Shown: positions 18,905-28,459, counted from the first letter of the stretch. The stretch is DNA of 64,000 nucleotides from Acidovorax radicis (GCF_020510705.1 NZ_CP075184.1:4355001-4419000); one strand, 5' to 3'. Notes: generated from the letters alone by a model not told the origin. Numbers and translations are program-made.

Positions 18905-19883
18905 CACCACCGCCTCCAATCATGATCTGGCCCTCATCGGACAAGCGGCGCACAGTCTTGAGGATTTCCTTTTGCTGGGCCTCGACCTCGGACAGCCGCA
19001 TAGGGCCGCGCGATTCGAGGTCTTCGCGCAGAGCTTCGGCCGCACGCGAAGACATGTTAGACAGGAACTTCTCGCGCAGCTCCGGGACCGCGCCCTTGAG
19101 CGCCACGATAAGGGTTTCGGAGGCCACTTCCTTGAGCACCGTCTGGATCGCCTTGTCGTCCAGCTTGAGCACGTCGTCGAACACGAACATCTTGTCCATG
19201 ATCTTTTGCGCCAGTTCGGGGTCGTACCCGCGAATGGACTCCAGGACCATGGCGTCCATGTTGCCGCCCAGCATGTTGATGATTTCTGCGGCGGCCTTGA
19301 CGCCCCCCAGAGAGCTCTTGCGAATCTTGTCGCCGCCCGCCAACACCTTGAAAAGCACCTCATTGAGGTCTTTGAGGGCGGTGGGTTGAATACCTTCCAG
19401 CGTCGCCACGCGCAGCAAGATCTCGCTGCGCTGGCGGTCCGTGAGGTGCATCAGAATGGCTGACGCCTGATCGCTATCGAGGTGCACCAAAATGGCCGCA
19501 ACAATCTGCGGATGCTCATTGCGCAGCAATTCCGCCACAGAAAGCGGGTCCATCCACTTGAGACTCTCAATGCCCGAGACATCCCCACCTTGCAAAATGC
19601 GGTCAATCAGCAGGCCCGCCTTGTCGTCGCCCAGTGCGCGCCTGAGCACCGCACGCACATAGTTGCCCGTGTCCGAGACCAGCAGGCTCTGCGCGGCAGC
19701 CGCGTTCGAGAACTTGTTGATGACTTCGTCCACCTTCTCGCGCGACACCGACCGCATGCGTGCGATGGTTTCGCCCAGCTTTTGCACCTCCTTGGGTGAG
19801 AAATGCTTGAATACTTCGGCCGCCTCCTCTTCGCCGAGGGACATCAGCATGATGGCGGCGTCATGAAGGCCTTGGTCGTCCAT
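18888..19883 (-). CDS. fliG: FliG, C-ring motor switch protein
   Basis: 331 aa, the canonical length, from the ATG at 19883. It has armadillo-like middle and C-terminal domains. The torque helix region contains the charged residues needed for stator contact (MFVFDDVLKLDDKAIQTVL and LREDLESRGPMRLSEVE). It also carries the EHPQ motif (RNEHPQIVAAIL). FliG joins the MS ring to the C-ring and transmits MotA force. It starts 22 nt after fliF ends. Confidence 0.97.
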   Translation of the reverse strand: MDDQGLHDAAIMLMSLGEEEAAEVFKHFSPKEVQKLGETIARMRSVSREKVDEVINKFSNAAAAQSLLVSDTGNYVRAVLRRALGDDKAGLLIDRILQGGDVSGIESLKWMDPLSVAELLRNEHPQIVAAILVHLDSDQASAILMHLTDRQRSEILLRVATLEGIQPTALKDLNEVLFKVLAGGDKIRKSSLGGVKAAAEIINMLGGNMDAMVLESIRGYDPELAQKIMDKMFVFDDVLKLDDKAIQTVLKEVASETLIVALKGAVPELREKFLSNMSSRAAEALREDLESRGPMRLSEVEAQQKEILKTVRRLSDEGQIMIGGGGDDAFV

Positions 19884-19905
19884 AGAAGGTCCGTGCAATG
19901 TGCGG

Positions 19906-21597
19906 TTAAACAGGTTCGCCGTTCAGCCAGGTTTTGAGGATGTTCGCCACCGCCACCGGATTCTCCTTGGCGAGCACACGCGCATCTTCCAGGCGCAACT
20001 GCTCGGGGGTTGCCGGCACCAGCTCATCCTTTTTACCCGGGGCAGGCAGGGCCGCGCGTTCGGGCATGTCGGCTTCAAGCGCATCCAGTTGCCCCCCCGC
20101 CACCGGAACCGCCGTCGCCTTGGCTGGCGCCGAGCCCTTCAGGGCAGGCCGCACCAAGCCCAACAACACGATGGCGGCAAACAGCACGGCACCCACAGGC
20201 CATGCAAAAGTCTTGGCCAAGTCCACCATCTCGGGCTGCTTCCACAGCGGCAGATCCGTCGATGGGGCCACCGCCACCTGGAACGGCGTATTCATGAGAT
20301 TCACCGAATCGCCCCGCTCGCGGTTGAAGCCGATGGTTTCGCGCACCAGCGCCGTCATCTGCTCCACCTGCTCAGGGGTGAGCGCCTTGGTCACCGTCTT
20401 GCCCTTGTCTTCGGCGGACTGGTAGTTCACCACCACGGCAGCGCTCAGGCGCTTGACAACGCCGGTGCTGCCGCGGGTCACGCGCACCGTTTTGTCCACC
20501 TCGTAGTTAGTGGTTGCCTCGCGTTTATTGATTTGCTCCTCGGTGCCCTGCGGCTGGCCCGCCGCAGTCGGTACGGGGTTGGCGCCGTTGATGGGGGCCG
20601 TAGAGGGTGCCGGTGGCTGGTTGCTGACCGCGCCAGGAACGCCTGCAGGCCCTTTGCCGATGCTGCCCCGGTTTTCCAGCACCTGCTGACTGCGCACAGC
20701 GCTGGTGTCAGGCGTCTGGTTGGGGCGAAATTGTTCGGAGGTGGAATCCGTCTGCGTGAAATCCACTTCGGCCGTCACCTGCGCCTTGACGTTGTCGCGG
20801 CCCACCACGGGCTCCAGAATATCCATGATGCGGCGCGTGTACTGCTGCTCAAGCCGCTGCACATACAAAAGCTGCTGCGCATTTACCTCGGTGCTGCCAT
20901 TGTCTGGAGTCTGCGACAGCAACTTGCCCGTATCGTCCAGCACGCTGACGGCCGATGGGGCCAGCTCTGGCACACTGGAGGCCACCAGGTGCACGATGCC
21001 CGCCAATTGAGCGCGATCGAGCCCCCGCCCGGGATAAAGGCTCACCAACACCGACGCCGACGGCTTTTGCTGCTCGCGGAAAAACCCGTTCTGATTGGGG
21101 AGTGCCAGATGCACGCGTGCACTCTGCACCGATGAAAGCGCCTGAATGGAACGTGTCAACTCGCCCTCCAGGCCGCGCTGAAAATTTAGCCGCTCCTGGA
21201 ACTGCGTCATGCCGAACTTGCTCGACTCCATGATCTCAAAACCCGCCACCGAGCCCTTGGGCAGGCCCTGGGTGGCCAGGCGAAGGCGCACGTCATGCAC
21301 GCGGTCAGCAGGGATCAGGATGGCGCCACCACCCTCGGTGTACTTGTAAGGCACATTCATCTGCGACAACTGGGCCACCACGGCGCCCCCATCCTTGTCG
21401 TTCAGATTCGCAAACAGCACCTTGTAGTCCGGCTGGCGCCCCAACACAATGGCCGCCACGGCAGCGGCCACCAGCAGCGCGGCACCCGCGCCCAGCCGCA
21501 AGCGCTGTCCCCGGTCAAGGGTAGACAGCCGCTGCAGCCAGTTGGGGCGGGCGGGCATCGGGAGCGGATTGAGAGGGACTTCAGCAACAGCAGACAT
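19906..21597 (-). CDS. fliF: FliF, MS-ring protein
   Basis: 563 aa from the ATG at 21597 with GGAAAG upstream. Two membrane helices flank a large periplasmic part. The first is near residues 35-52 (AAALLVAAAVAAIVLG) and the second near 455-475. The ring-building YscJ-like motif (DGGAVVAQLSQMNVPY) and the C-terminal FliG-binding tail ending VANILKTWLN are visible. It is the first gene of the leftward operon, facing fliE across 174 nt. Confidence 0.97.
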   Translation of the reverse strand: MSAVAEVPLNPLPMPARPNWLQRLSTLDRGQRLRLGAGAALLVAAAVAAIVLGRQPDYKVLFANLNDKDGGAVVAQLSQMNVPYKYTEGGGAILIPADRVHDVRLRLATQGLPKGSVAGFEIMESSKFGMTQFQERLNFQRGLEGELTRSIQALSSVQSARVHLALPNQNGFFREQQKPSASVLVSLYPGRGLDRAQLAGIVHLVASSVPELAPSAVSVLDDTGKLLSQTPDNGSTEVNAQQLLYVQRLEQQYTRRIMDILEPVVGRDNVKAQVTAEVDFTQTDSTSEQFRPNQTPDTSAVRSQQVLENRGSIGKGPAGVPGAVSNQPPAPSTAPINGANPVPTAAGQPQGTEEQINKREATTNYEVDKTVRVTRGSTGVVKRLSAAVVVNYQSAEDKGKTVTKALTPEQVEQMTALVRETIGFNRERGDSVNLMNTPFQVAVAPSTDLPLWKQPEMVDLAKTFAWPVGAVLFAAIVLLGLVRPALKGSAPAKATAVPVAGGQLDALEADMPERAALPAPGKKDELVPATPEQLRLEDARVLAKENPVAVANILKTWLNGEPV

Positions 21598-21771
21598 CTT
21601 GCTTTCCAGTAAGGCAGGCCCGGCAAAGACCAAAGCGTGGGGTCGATTATTCGATCACGCCCCCAAAATGTTCGCTGGATAAGCCGCCGGTTTGGCCATC
21701 AATTCAAAGCGATGGAAACCAGGGCGGTGATTAGGATACGCAGCATACCGCCATTCCCTACGGATACCGCC

Positions 21772-22083
21772 ATGGACCTTCGCATATCAAGCTCTACCAC
21801 GCCCCTGACGGGCGCCGGCGCAGCGCGCCGTGCCTTGGCACCGCAAGGCGCCGAAACAGACGTGGGTTTTTCAGGCGCCCTCAAAGGCGCATTGCAATCG
21901 GTGAGCGCAGCCCAGAACCGCTCTACCGACCTGCAAAGGGAAGTGCAGATGGAGAACCCATCGGTCAGCCTGGAAGAAACCATGGTGGCCATCCAGAAAG
22001 CCCAGATCGGCTTTCAAGCCACGCTGCATGTGCGCAACCGCATGGTGCAGGCCTACACCGACATCATGAACATGCAGGTTTGA
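21772..22083 (+). CDS. fliE: FliE, basal-body hook junction protein
   Basis: 103 aa from the ATG at 21772. The frame is open further upstream, but that part is low-quality sequence in the fliF-fliE promoter gap. The conserved C-terminal half is clear (NPSVSLEETMVAIQKAQIGF, then QAYTDIMNMQV). FliE joins the MS ring and the FlgB rod. It is transcribed alone, opposite to fliF, and followed by a strong bidirectional terminator. Confidence 0.95.
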   Translation: MDLRISSSTTPLTGAGAARRALAPQGAETDVGFSGALKGALQSVSAAQNRSTDLQREVQMENPSVSLEETMVAIQKAQIGFQATLHVRNRMVQAYTDIMNMQV

Positions 22084-22171
22084 CGGTCACGCTGCGCCCC
22101 CCTCCGCAAAACCCGCCCCCGCCCAGCAAGAGCTGAGCCCTGACGGTAACCCGCCTAGGCCTATCGCTCCG

Positions 22172-22213
22172 TATTTAATAGCGTTTAGCGCTTGACAGTC
22201 AGGCGCTAGCGCC
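22172..22213 (+). repeat. Dispersed AGCGCT palindromic repeat, copy a
   Basis: Reads TTTAATAGC, then TTTAGCGCTT, a short spacer, then GGCGCTAGCGCC. It is a member of the family whose fuller form is seen at 45350-45402. Confidence 0.6.
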
Positions 22214-22234
22214 GAATTCAATCCACATTCCAAC

Positions 22235-22268
22235 AAAAAAGCCACTCTGATCCAGAGTGGCTTTTTTT
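22235..22268. terminator. Bidirectional intrinsic terminator between fliE and fliT
   Basis: A run of A, then perfect 9-bp arms GCCACTCTG and CAGAGTGGC around a 3-nt loop, then a run of T. The flanking A and T tracts make it work on both strands, ending fliE rightward and the fliS-fliT transcript leftward. Confidence 0.92.
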
Positions 22269-22306
22269 GTGGCCGCCAATTCATCGAAGCACATCGAATT
22301 GACTAT

Positions 22307-22360
22307 ATTTTTGATAGCACCTTGCGCTTATGAATAAAGCGCTTGAGGCATATTTCGTTG
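22307..22360 (+). repeat. Dispersed AGCGCT palindromic repeat, copy b
   Basis: Reads TTTTTGATAGC, then TTGCGCTTATGAATAAAGCG and CTTGAGGC. The inverted arms GCGCTTAT and ATAAAGCGC are visible. Same family as copies at 22172, 28410, 45350, 62203 and 62958. Confidence 0.7.
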
Positions 22361-22403
22361 AAAAAGAGCTTCAAACTTCGCAGCGGACATTCCGCATCGC
22401 ACC

Positions 22404-22703
22404 TCAGTGCATCATCTGCGGCTGGCCTTCCAACAGGTGCTCAAACTGCGCCAGCCAAGGTTCTGCCAGGCAACGGATCTGTGCGTCGTTGCGCAGGATG
22501 CGCTGCATGATGCGGGTCTTTTCACGCCGATGCTCGGGCAACAGATTGTGCTCTTGCGATTTGAAACGCAGCTGCTCAATCAGCACGGCGCAAGCGCCTT
22601 CGTAGCGCACCACGCCGTCCCAGTCCTTGAGCCGGGCAGCCTCCAGCATCTTGGCGCTGCTGTCTTCAATGGCTTTGTAGTAATCAATCAGCATGTGCGA
22701 CAT
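22404..22703 (-). CDS. fliT: FliT-like flagellar export chaperone
   Basis: 99 aa, small and helical, with the FliT pattern of a Leu-rich N-terminal helix (MLIDYYKAIEDSSAKMLEAA) and a charged middle. GGAGG precedes the ATG, and the gene starts 3 nt after fliS. FliT chaperones FliD and in enteric bacteria also restrains FlhDC. FliT is poorly conserved, so the call leans on size and on the fliD-fliS-fliT order. Confidence 0.85.
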   Translation of the reverse strand: MSHMLIDYYKAIEDSSAKMLEAARLKDWDGVVRYEGACAVLIEQLRFKSQEHNLLPEHRREKTRIMQRILRNDAQIRCLAEPWLAQFEHLLEGQPQMMH

Positions 22704-22706
22704 GGT

Positions 22707-23162
22707 TCAGGCCTCCACCAGCACGGGCTGGCCCGAGGCGGGCGCGGTTGCCATGGCAGAACCGGCGCCGTTGTTTTTGATTTGGTTCCAACCCATCGCC
22801 ACGGGTTCGATCAAGCGCATGACTTCCTCCATCAGGGCATCGTCATTGCGCGCGTTGGCCATGATCAGGCTGTGCATGCAGTAGTCATACAAATCACCCA
22901 GGTTCTGCGCGAGTTCTCCGCCATCCACCCGGTCCAGCGCAGTGCTCAGACCTTCTTCAAGAATCCGGAGGGCTTTGCTGATGGCATTGCACTTGCCCAG
23001 CACATCCCCACGGGCCATCGCGCCTCGAGCGGTGGCAACGGCATTGAGGACACCTTCATACAACAGGCTGACCAGTTGGTGCTTGTCGATGGTGTGCATG
23101 CTGGTTTCAACGTTGATACGCTGATAGGCATTTGCGGCACGAGGGCTGTAGGCACTGAACAT
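22707..23162 (-). CDS. fliS: FliS, flagellin export chaperone
   Basis: 151 aa. It carries the FliS signatures RAANAYQRINVET near the N-terminus and KHQLVSLLYEGVLNAVATARGAM after it. It is an all-helical chaperone that keeps flagellin monomeric before export. The ribosome site is weak. It has its own sigma-28 promoter at 23192-23218, so flagellin chaperones can be made late, together with the filament. Confidence 0.96.
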   Translation of the reverse strand: MFSAYSPRAANAYQRINVETSMHTIDKHQLVSLLYEGVLNAVATARGAMARGDVLGKCNAISKALRILEEGLSTALDRVDGGELAQNLGDLYDYCMHSLIMANARNDDALMEEVMRLIEPVAMGWNQIKNNGAGSAMATAPASGQPVLVEA

Positions 23163-23191
23163 GGTGGTGTCACTTAGGTTGGTTATTTAAT

Positions 23192-23218
23192 TTATCGGCC
23201 AATTCCCGAAAAACTAAA
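23192..23218 (-). promoter_or_regulatory. Sigma-28 (FliA) promoter of fliS-fliT
   Basis: On the minus strand it reads TTTAGTTT, then 11 nt, then GCCGATAA. The -10 element matches the FliA consensus exactly and the -35 matches TAAAGTTT at 6 of 8 positions with the correct 11-nt spacer. The -10 (23192-23199) lies about 30 nt before the fliS ATG. The -35 (23211-23218) ends just short of the fliD stop. Confidence 0.9.
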
Positions 23219-23221
23219 GGA

Positions 23222-24664
23222 CTAACCCGACGACTTATTCCAAGTGGTGACTTGCTGGGAAATATAGGCATTCAGCGCATTCAACTGGCTCATCTTCGTA
23301 TCAAGCGCTGTGTAACGTGCCTTGAGGTTGGTTTCCGTGCGATCTGCCAGATCGTTCACGCGTTCGATTTCTTGCGCATTGCGCTTGAGCGAGTTTTGAA
23401 GCAGCTTGTCCTTGCTCGCAAAGAATCCATCTGATGCCAACAAGCTTTTGGTGGTCTTCAGGATTTTTTCACTCACGCCATCTGTTGCCGTGCCGCCGTC
23501 CGGCCCACGGAACATGGCCTTGACGGCATCCGGGTTCTCCAGCGCCTTGTTCAGCTTGGTGCTGTCCACGACCAGCTCGCCAGTGGGGTTGATGTTGGAA
23601 AGCCCGCCCGCCACACCGATACCAATACTCGACAGGCCACGAAATCCACCCGCCCCGTCCGCCATGGACTGGATCGCACTGCGCAAGGAGTTTTGCAACC
23701 CCAGCGCCGTCGAATCCCCCTGCAGCAGCCCGGCCGTCTTGTTTTCCTTGTCGTATTTGGTGATGTCGTTCAACGCGTTGTTGAGCGTGTTGTAGGCTTT
23801 CACGAAGGCGTCGACATTGGCTCTCACCGCCGTAGTGTCTTTGGCCACGGTGATTTCAACGGGTGAGGTGGTGACTTTGACTGCACTGAACGTCACACCC
23901 GAAACGGTGTTGAACTGATTGGTGGCGGAAGACACCGGGATGCCGTTCACCGTCGCCTTGGCATTGGCACCGTAGTCAATGCTCAAACCTGTGGTCAGAC
24001 GCGACAAACCGGTGGCATCGGTGTTGTTACCGTCGCCATCCGTCACCGTCATCTGAAACCCCGCATCCTCGCCCGTCGTCTTGCTGCGCAGCAAGAGGCG
24101 CTCACCAGACGCATCCGACAAAATAGACGCCGTTACGCCCGCGTTGGCACCGTTGATCTTGCTGGCCACATCGGCCAACTTGTCGGTCGCGGCAATGGTG
24201 ATATTGACCGGATTTGCGGCCCCGGCGGCGAAACTGGTGGGCGAGACGCTCCATTTGCCCAGCTCTATCTTCAACGAGCCAACGCCCATGTAGCCGCCGA
24301 CGGGCAACAGGGGTGCCGATGCAGTGGACTGGGCTTTCGCCAGGTTTTGAACCTCTACACTGAAGGACGTGGCAGCCGTGCCCCCTGTGGCACTCACCGT
24401 CACGGCGTCGGCATTCGACGATGTCGCGGTGACAGCATTCCAGCCGGTCACGCTGTTGAGCTTGCCCGCAGCATCTGAAAAATCAGACACCATCGACTTC
24501 AGTTGCCCAAACGTCGATATTTTTGCGTTGACAAACGTGGCCTGGTCTTTGAGACCGTTGGTTTTGGTAATCGGGATTTTGACTGCATCCACAGAGGCCT
24601 TGATGAGTGCATTGACATCCACACTGCCACCAAGCCCCACGCCTATTGATGAAAAGCTAGCCAT
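23222..24664 (-). CDS. fliD: FliD, filament cap protein (HAP2)
   Basis: 480 aa with AGGAG before the ATG. The N-terminal D0/D1 segment carries SIGVGLGGSVDVNALI and the C-terminal coiled segment carries LARYT-like LKARYTALDTKMSQLNALN, as in FliD. The central domains contain the flagellin-hook IN-like repeats (TAATSFSVEVQNLAKAQ). It caps the filament and folds incoming flagellin. No sigma-28 promoter was convincingly seen in its 218-nt upstream gap, which contains the flagellin terminator. Confidence 0.96.
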   Translation of the reverse strand: MASFSSIGVGLGGSVDVNALIKASVDAVKIPITKTNGLKDQATFVNAKISTFGQLKSMVSDFSDAAGKLNSVTGWNAVTATSSNADAVTVSATGGTAATSFSVEVQNLAKAQSTASAPLLPVGGYMGVGSLKIELGKWSVSPTSFAAGAANPVNITIAATDKLADVASKINGANAGVTASILSDASGERLLLRSKTTGEDAGFQMTVTDGDGNNTDATGLSRLTTGLSIDYGANAKATVNGIPVSSATNQFNTVSGVTFSAVKVTTSPVEITVAKDTTAVRANVDAFVKAYNTLNNALNDITKYDKENKTAGLLQGDSTALGLQNSLRSAIQSMADGAGGFRGLSSIGIGVAGGLSNINPTGELVVDSTKLNKALENPDAVKAMFRGPDGGTATDGVSEKILKTTKSLLASDGFFASKDKLLQNSLKRNAQEIERVNDLADRTETNLKARYTALDTKMSQLNALNAYISQQVTTWNKSSG

Positions 24665-24791
24665 AGTCCATCTCCTGAAAAGCGTTGAGCGTTACAGCCG
24701 GGAATTATCAAAGACCTGCGCTGTGACAGCCTGCCAATAAACACCTGAGAACCCTGCCAATCTACCGCCTTGCGTTCCGCTTTGCAAAGGC

Positions 24792-24824
24792 AAAAAAGCG
24801 GCGGCGAATCAATCACCGCCGCTT
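24792..24824 (-). terminator. Intrinsic terminator of the leftward flagellin
   Basis: On the minus strand, arms AAGCGGCGG and CCGCCGCTT flank an 11-nt loop and run into six T. It lies about 60 nt after the flagellin stop and would separate flagellin from fliD. Confidence 0.9.
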
Positions 24825-24882
24825 CGCACCCAAAACCCGGGCCCCAGGGGGCTGCGAGGTCCGGGTAGCCGATGAGCGCCTA

Positions 24883-26445
24883 TTAACGCAGCAGGGCCAA
24901 CACGCCTTGTGGCAACTGGTTGGCCTGGGCCACCATCGCCGTGCCTGCTTGCTGCAGAATTTGCGAGCGCGACAGGTTGGCAGTTTCTGCGGCGAAGTCA
25001 GCATCCAGGATACGACCACGAGCAGCCGAGGTGTTTTCAGACGTGCTTTGCAGGTTGTTCACGGTGCTTTCAAAACGCGCTTGCAAGGCACCGTAATTGG
25101 CGCGCTGGCCGCTGATGGCTGACAGTGCGGCATCCACGATGGCCAAGGTGCGATTGGCACCGTCTACCGTGCTGACATCCATGTTTTGCACGGTTTGCAT
25201 TTGGCTGGCAGCGGAAGTTGCTGCCTTCAGGAAGCCGCCACCTGCAGCCGCACCACCGGCGTCCACCGCACTGAACGACTTGGACGAATCCAGCGTCAGC
25301 TGGCCGGTTACCACAAGGTCGTCGGTACCAAAGGCGCCCAACCCGGCCATCCCTGCGATACCCGCACCAGCCGCCCCCACCAAGGCGCCGCCTGCGGCGT
25401 CTGTAACGCTGATGGTATTTGCGGCCACCGAGTCATTGACCACCTTGATGTCATTGCCCGCGGCATTCGTAAGAACCAAGCCGTCGCCTTTGTCGTTGAC
25501 ACGTGCCGTCACACCCGTTTTTGCAGCCGCGTCGTTGAAAGCCTTGGCAGCATCGCTCAGGCCATCGGCGTTGAGGGTACCGCCCACCGTGAAGGAGATC
25601 GTCACGGCCTGGCCCGTGGCGTTGTCGGAAGCCAGCTTCAAGGTGTAGGATTTTCCTGCACCCAAACCCGACAGACCCACTTCGGTCCGTGCCGTGGCAC
25701 TGACACCGGTCTTTTCCGTCTGCGCATTCACTGCTGCAGCGGCATCCTTGGCGGAAGCGCCTGCGGCATAGGTTACAGCCGCGCTGCCGTAGGCGCCATT
25801 GATCGTGAGGGTATTGCCTGTAATGCCGGATGCACCCACCTTGCCCTGCGCAACCACGGCATCAGCCGTGCTTCCCAGTGTCAGGTCACCCGCACCACCG
25901 GTGGTCGTGGCCGAAGTGCCGCCAATGCGGTAGTTGCCGTAGGCGTTGGTGCTGAAGTTCGACGACGTGGCCGTGATGGTCTGGTTGGCATTGGCGCCGA
26001 CCTGGAAGGCTGCGCTGGTGAAGGAACCATCCAGCAGCTTGCGGCCGTTGAAGTCGGTGGTTTTGGCGATGCGGTCCAGCTCGGAGGTGAGCTGGTTCAC
26101 TTCGGCGTTCAACGCCTGGCGGTCAGAGGCCGAATTGGTGGCGTTGGCCGACTGCACAGACAGTTCACGCACACGCTGCAGGATGTTGCCCGACGACGCC
26201 AAGGCGCCTTCAGCGGTTTGCGCCAGCGAGATGCCGTCATTGGCATTGCGCACAGCTTGGTTCAGGCCACGGATTTGGGAAGTGAAGCGCTCCGAAATGG
26301 CCAGGCCAGCGGCGTCGTCTTTGGCGCTATTGATGCGCAGGCCTGACGACAGGCGCTGGATGGAGGTGTTGAGCGATGCCTGGCTCATGCCCAGGTTGCG
26401 TTGGGCGGTCAACGAGGCGACGTTGGTATTGATGGTAGCTGCCAT
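24883..26445 (-). CDS. fliC: Flagellin (leftward copy)
   Basis: 520 aa from the ATG at 26445 ([17 protein letters not shown]); the open frame continues upstream through the leader. Conserved D0/D1 ends flank a Gly/Ala/Thr-rich variable centre (about 180-430). The C-terminus is [10 protein letters not shown]. The first 150 residues are almost identical to the rightward flagellin. A clear sigma-28 promoter lies upstream, with a leader of roughly 140 nt, and a strong terminator follows. It is the main filament subunit candidate. Confidence 0.97.
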   Translation of the reverse strand: MAATINTNVASLTAQRNLGMSQASLNTSIQRLSSGLRINSAKDDAAGLAISERFTSQIRGLNQAVRNANDGISLAQTAEGALASSGNILQRVRELSVQSANATNSASDRQALNAEVNQLTSELDRIAKTTDFNGRKLLDGSFTSAAFQVGANANQTITATSSNFSTNAYGNYRIGGTSATTTGGAGDLTLGSTADAVVAQGKVGASGITGNTLTINGAYGSAAVTYAAGASAKDAAAAVNAQTEKTGVSATARTEVGLSGLGAGKSYTLKLASDNATGQAVTISFTVGGTLNADGLSDAAKAFNDAAAKTGVTARVNDKGDGLVLTNAAGNDIKVVNDSVAANTISVTDAAGGALVGAAGAGIAGMAGLGAFGTDDLVVTGQLTLDSSKSFSAVDAGGAAAGGGFLKAATSAASQMQTVQNMDVSTVDGANRTLAIVDAALSAISGQRANYGALQARFESTVNNLQSTSENTSAARGRILDADFAAETANLSRSQILQQAGTAMVAQANQLPQGVLALLR

Positions 26446-26775
26446 GGCAAATCTCCGATAAAGAACTGACTGAATATGGCGTTGCCGCCAACCTGGCGCC
26501 AGGCAAGGCACCCGGCTATACGGTTCACATCGCCCACAGGGGTTGGGGTTTCTGATGAACGGCGGGCATTTACGTCCCGTTGCAAATGTTTTCGGACGCT
26601 GCGCCCAAAACTTTAGGGCGAATCGCACAAGTTGCCGGGTTTTTCTGCGCTTTATTGGGCCACTGCACATCGACGTGCACTTTCACAATTCCCCCATCGT
26701 TCCCGTCTTGTCTGCCGGACGGTGGGGCTTCTACCGGCGCAGATTTGGTTTTTCCAGCCTTCAAGGAGCATATCC
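26446..26775. other. Divergent regulatory region between two flagellin genes
   Basis: A 330-nt gap with no gene. It carries a strong sigma-28 promoter for the leftward flagellin (26589-26615). I see no convincing counterpart for the rightward flagellin. The last part has AAGGAG at 8 nt before the rightward ATG. Confidence 0.85.
26589..26615 (-). promoter_or_regulatory. Sigma-28 (FliA) promoter of the leftward flagellin
   Basis: On the minus strand: TAAAGTTT (exact consensus), an 11-nt spacer, then TCCGAAAA (6 of 8 to GCCGATAA). The -35 is at 26608-26615 and the -10 at 26589-26596. Transcription would start near 26582 and give a long leader of about 137 nt. Confidence 0.9.
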
Positions 26776-28338
26776 ATGGCAGCTACCATCAATACCAACG
26801 TCAGTTCGCTGACTGCCCAGCGCAACCTGGGCATGAGCCAGGCATCGCTCAGCACCTCCATCCAGCGCCTGTCGTCAGGCCTGCGCATCAATAGCGCCAA
26901 AGACGATGCCGCCGGTTTGGCCATCTCTGAGCGCTTCACCACCCAGATTCGCGGCATGAACCAGGCCGCGCGCAATGCCAATGACGGCATTTCGCTGGCG
27001 CAAGTGGCTGAAGGGGCTCTGGGCGGTGCCGGCAACATCCTGCAGCGTATTCGGGAGCTGTCTGTGCAGTCGGCCAACGCCACCAATTCGGCCTCTGACC
27101 GCCAGGCGTTGAACGCCGAAGTGAACCAGCTCACCTCCGAGCTGGACCGCATCGCCAAAACCACCGAGTTCAACGGTCGCAAGCTGCTGGATGGCTCCTT
27201 CACCAGCGCCGCCTTCCAGGTCGGCGCCAATGCCAACCAGACCATCACGGCCACGTCGTCCAACTTCAGCACCAACGCCTATGGCAACTACCGCATTGGC
27301 GGCACTGCGGCCACCACCACGGGCGGTGCGGGCGACCTGACACTGGGAAGCACCCCTAACGCCGTGGTGGCCCAAGGCGCGATTGGCGCGTCAGCCATCA
27401 CCGGCAGCACCTTGACCGTCAACGGCGCTTACGGCAGTGTCGCCATCCCCTACCCTGCGGGCGCGTCAGCTAAAGACACGGCCGCCTTGGTGAATGCGCA
27501 GACCGAAAAAACAGGCGTGAGCGCCAGCGCGCGCACCGAAATTGGCTTGTCGGGCCTGACCGCTGCCACGTCGTACACCCTCAAGGTCGCCTCGGACAAT
27601 GGGGACGCACAAGCGGTCACCGTTTCCTTCACCGTAGGCAGCCCGATCAATAACGACGGTTTGAGCGATGCCGCCAAGGCATTCAATGACGCGGCCGCAA
27701 AAACCGGCGTCGTTGCCCGTGTGAACGACGGCGGAACCGGCCTGGTCCTGACCAATGCTGCGGGCAATGACATCAAGATTGCCAATGACTCTCTGGCAGC
27801 CAACACCATCACCGTGACCGATGCCGCTGGCGGTGCATTGATCGGCGGCGCGGGCGCAGCGATTGCGGGAGGCGCTGGCGCAGCTACCGTCCCGGGCACC
27901 GCTTTGGTAGTGACCGGCCAGATCACGCTGGACTCATCAAAGTCCTTCAGCGCCATTGATGCAGCCGGCGCAGCTGCAGGCGGGGGGGTTCTGACCGTCG
28001 CCACGGCTGCGGGCAGCCAGATCCAGACCGTGCAAAACATGGATGTCAGCACGGTGGATGGCGCCAACCGCACGCTCGCCATTGTGGATTCAGCCATTGC
28101 CGCCATCAGCGGGCAACGCGCCAACTATGGCGCCTTGCAGGCGCGCTTCGAAACGGCCATTGCCAACCTGAACGTGTCTTCGGAGAACATGTCGGCAGCG
28201 CGCGGACGGATCCAGGATGCTGACTTCGCCGCCGAAACCGCCAACCTGTCGCGCGCCCAGATCCTTCAGCAGGCCGGCACAGCGATGGTGGCGCAGGCCA
28301 ACCAGATCCCGCAAGGCGTGCTGGCGCTGCTCAAGTAA
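26776..28338 (+). CDS. fliC: Flagellin (rightward copy)
   Basis: 520 aa from the ATG at 26776 with AAGGAG in front. Same layout and same length as the leftward flagellin: conserved ends, variable Ala/Gly-rich centre with many substitutions, and C-terminus [10 protein letters not shown]. Its N-terminal coding half forms a near-perfect inverted repeat with the other flagellin gene, including about 110 identical nucleotides at 27058-27167. No good sigma-28 promoter is visible upstream, so its expression route is open. Confidence 0.97.
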   Translation: MAATINTNVSSLTAQRNLGMSQASLSTSIQRLSSGLRINSAKDDAAGLAISERFTTQIRGMNQAARNANDGISLAQVAEGALGGAGNILQRIRELSVQSANATNSASDRQALNAEVNQLTSELDRIAKTTEFNGRKLLDGSFTSAAFQVGANANQTITATSSNFSTNAYGNYRIGGTAATTTGGAGDLTLGSTPNAVVAQGAIGASAITGSTLTVNGAYGSVAIPYPAGASAKDTAALVNAQTEKTGVSASARTEIGLSGLTAATSYTLKVASDNGDAQAVTVSFTVGSPINNDGLSDAAKAFNDAAAKTGVVARVNDGGTGLVLTNAAGNDIKIANDSLAANTITVTDAAGGALIGGAGAAIAGGAGAATVPGTALVVTGQITLDSSKSFSAIDAAGAAAGGGVLTVATAAGSQIQTVQNMDVSTVDGANRTLAIVDSAIAAISGQRANYGALQARFETAIANLNVSSENMSAARGRIQDADFAAETANLSRAQILQQAGTAMVAQANQIPQGVLALLK

Positions 28339-28351
28339 GCGCGCGTGCATG

Positions 28352-28375
28352 AAACACGCCGCAGGGCGGTGTTTT
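28352..28375 (+). terminator. Probable terminator of the rightward flagellin
   Basis: Arms AAACAC(G)CCGC and GCGGTGTTT pair with one bulged G around a short loop and lead into a T-rich tail. It lies 14 nt after the flagellin stop. Confidence 0.65.
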
Positions 28376-28409
28376 GTTGCCAAAACCGCACAGCAAGGTT
28401 TTTGCTACG

Positions 28410-28459
28410 TTTTTAATAGCTTCTGGCGCTTATGCAGCATGCGCTAGAGGCTGTTTTAT
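28410..28459 (+). repeat. Dispersed AGCGCT palindromic repeat, copy c
   Basis: Reads TTTTTAATAGC, then GGCGCTTATGCAGCATGCGC, then TAGAGGC. Arms are GCGCTTATG and CATGCGC. Same family as the copy at 45350-45402. Confidence 0.7.

Larger units (their letters stand above)
22084..22403. other. Intergenic region between fliE and fliT
   Basis: A 320-nt convergent gap with no credible gene. It holds two copies of the dispersed AGCGCT repeat (22172-22213 and 22307-22360) flanking a strong bidirectional terminator hairpin (22235-22268). Confidence 0.85.

Noticed and set aside
24705..24731. A sigma-28-like -10 (TTTGATAA) upstream of fliD
   Set aside because: The -10 is partial and the -35 at the right distance (GGCTGTCA) does not match.
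26616..26775. A sigma-28 promoter for the rightward flagellin
   Set aside because: Candidates such as CATCGTTC with GCCGGACG match only about half of the consensus.
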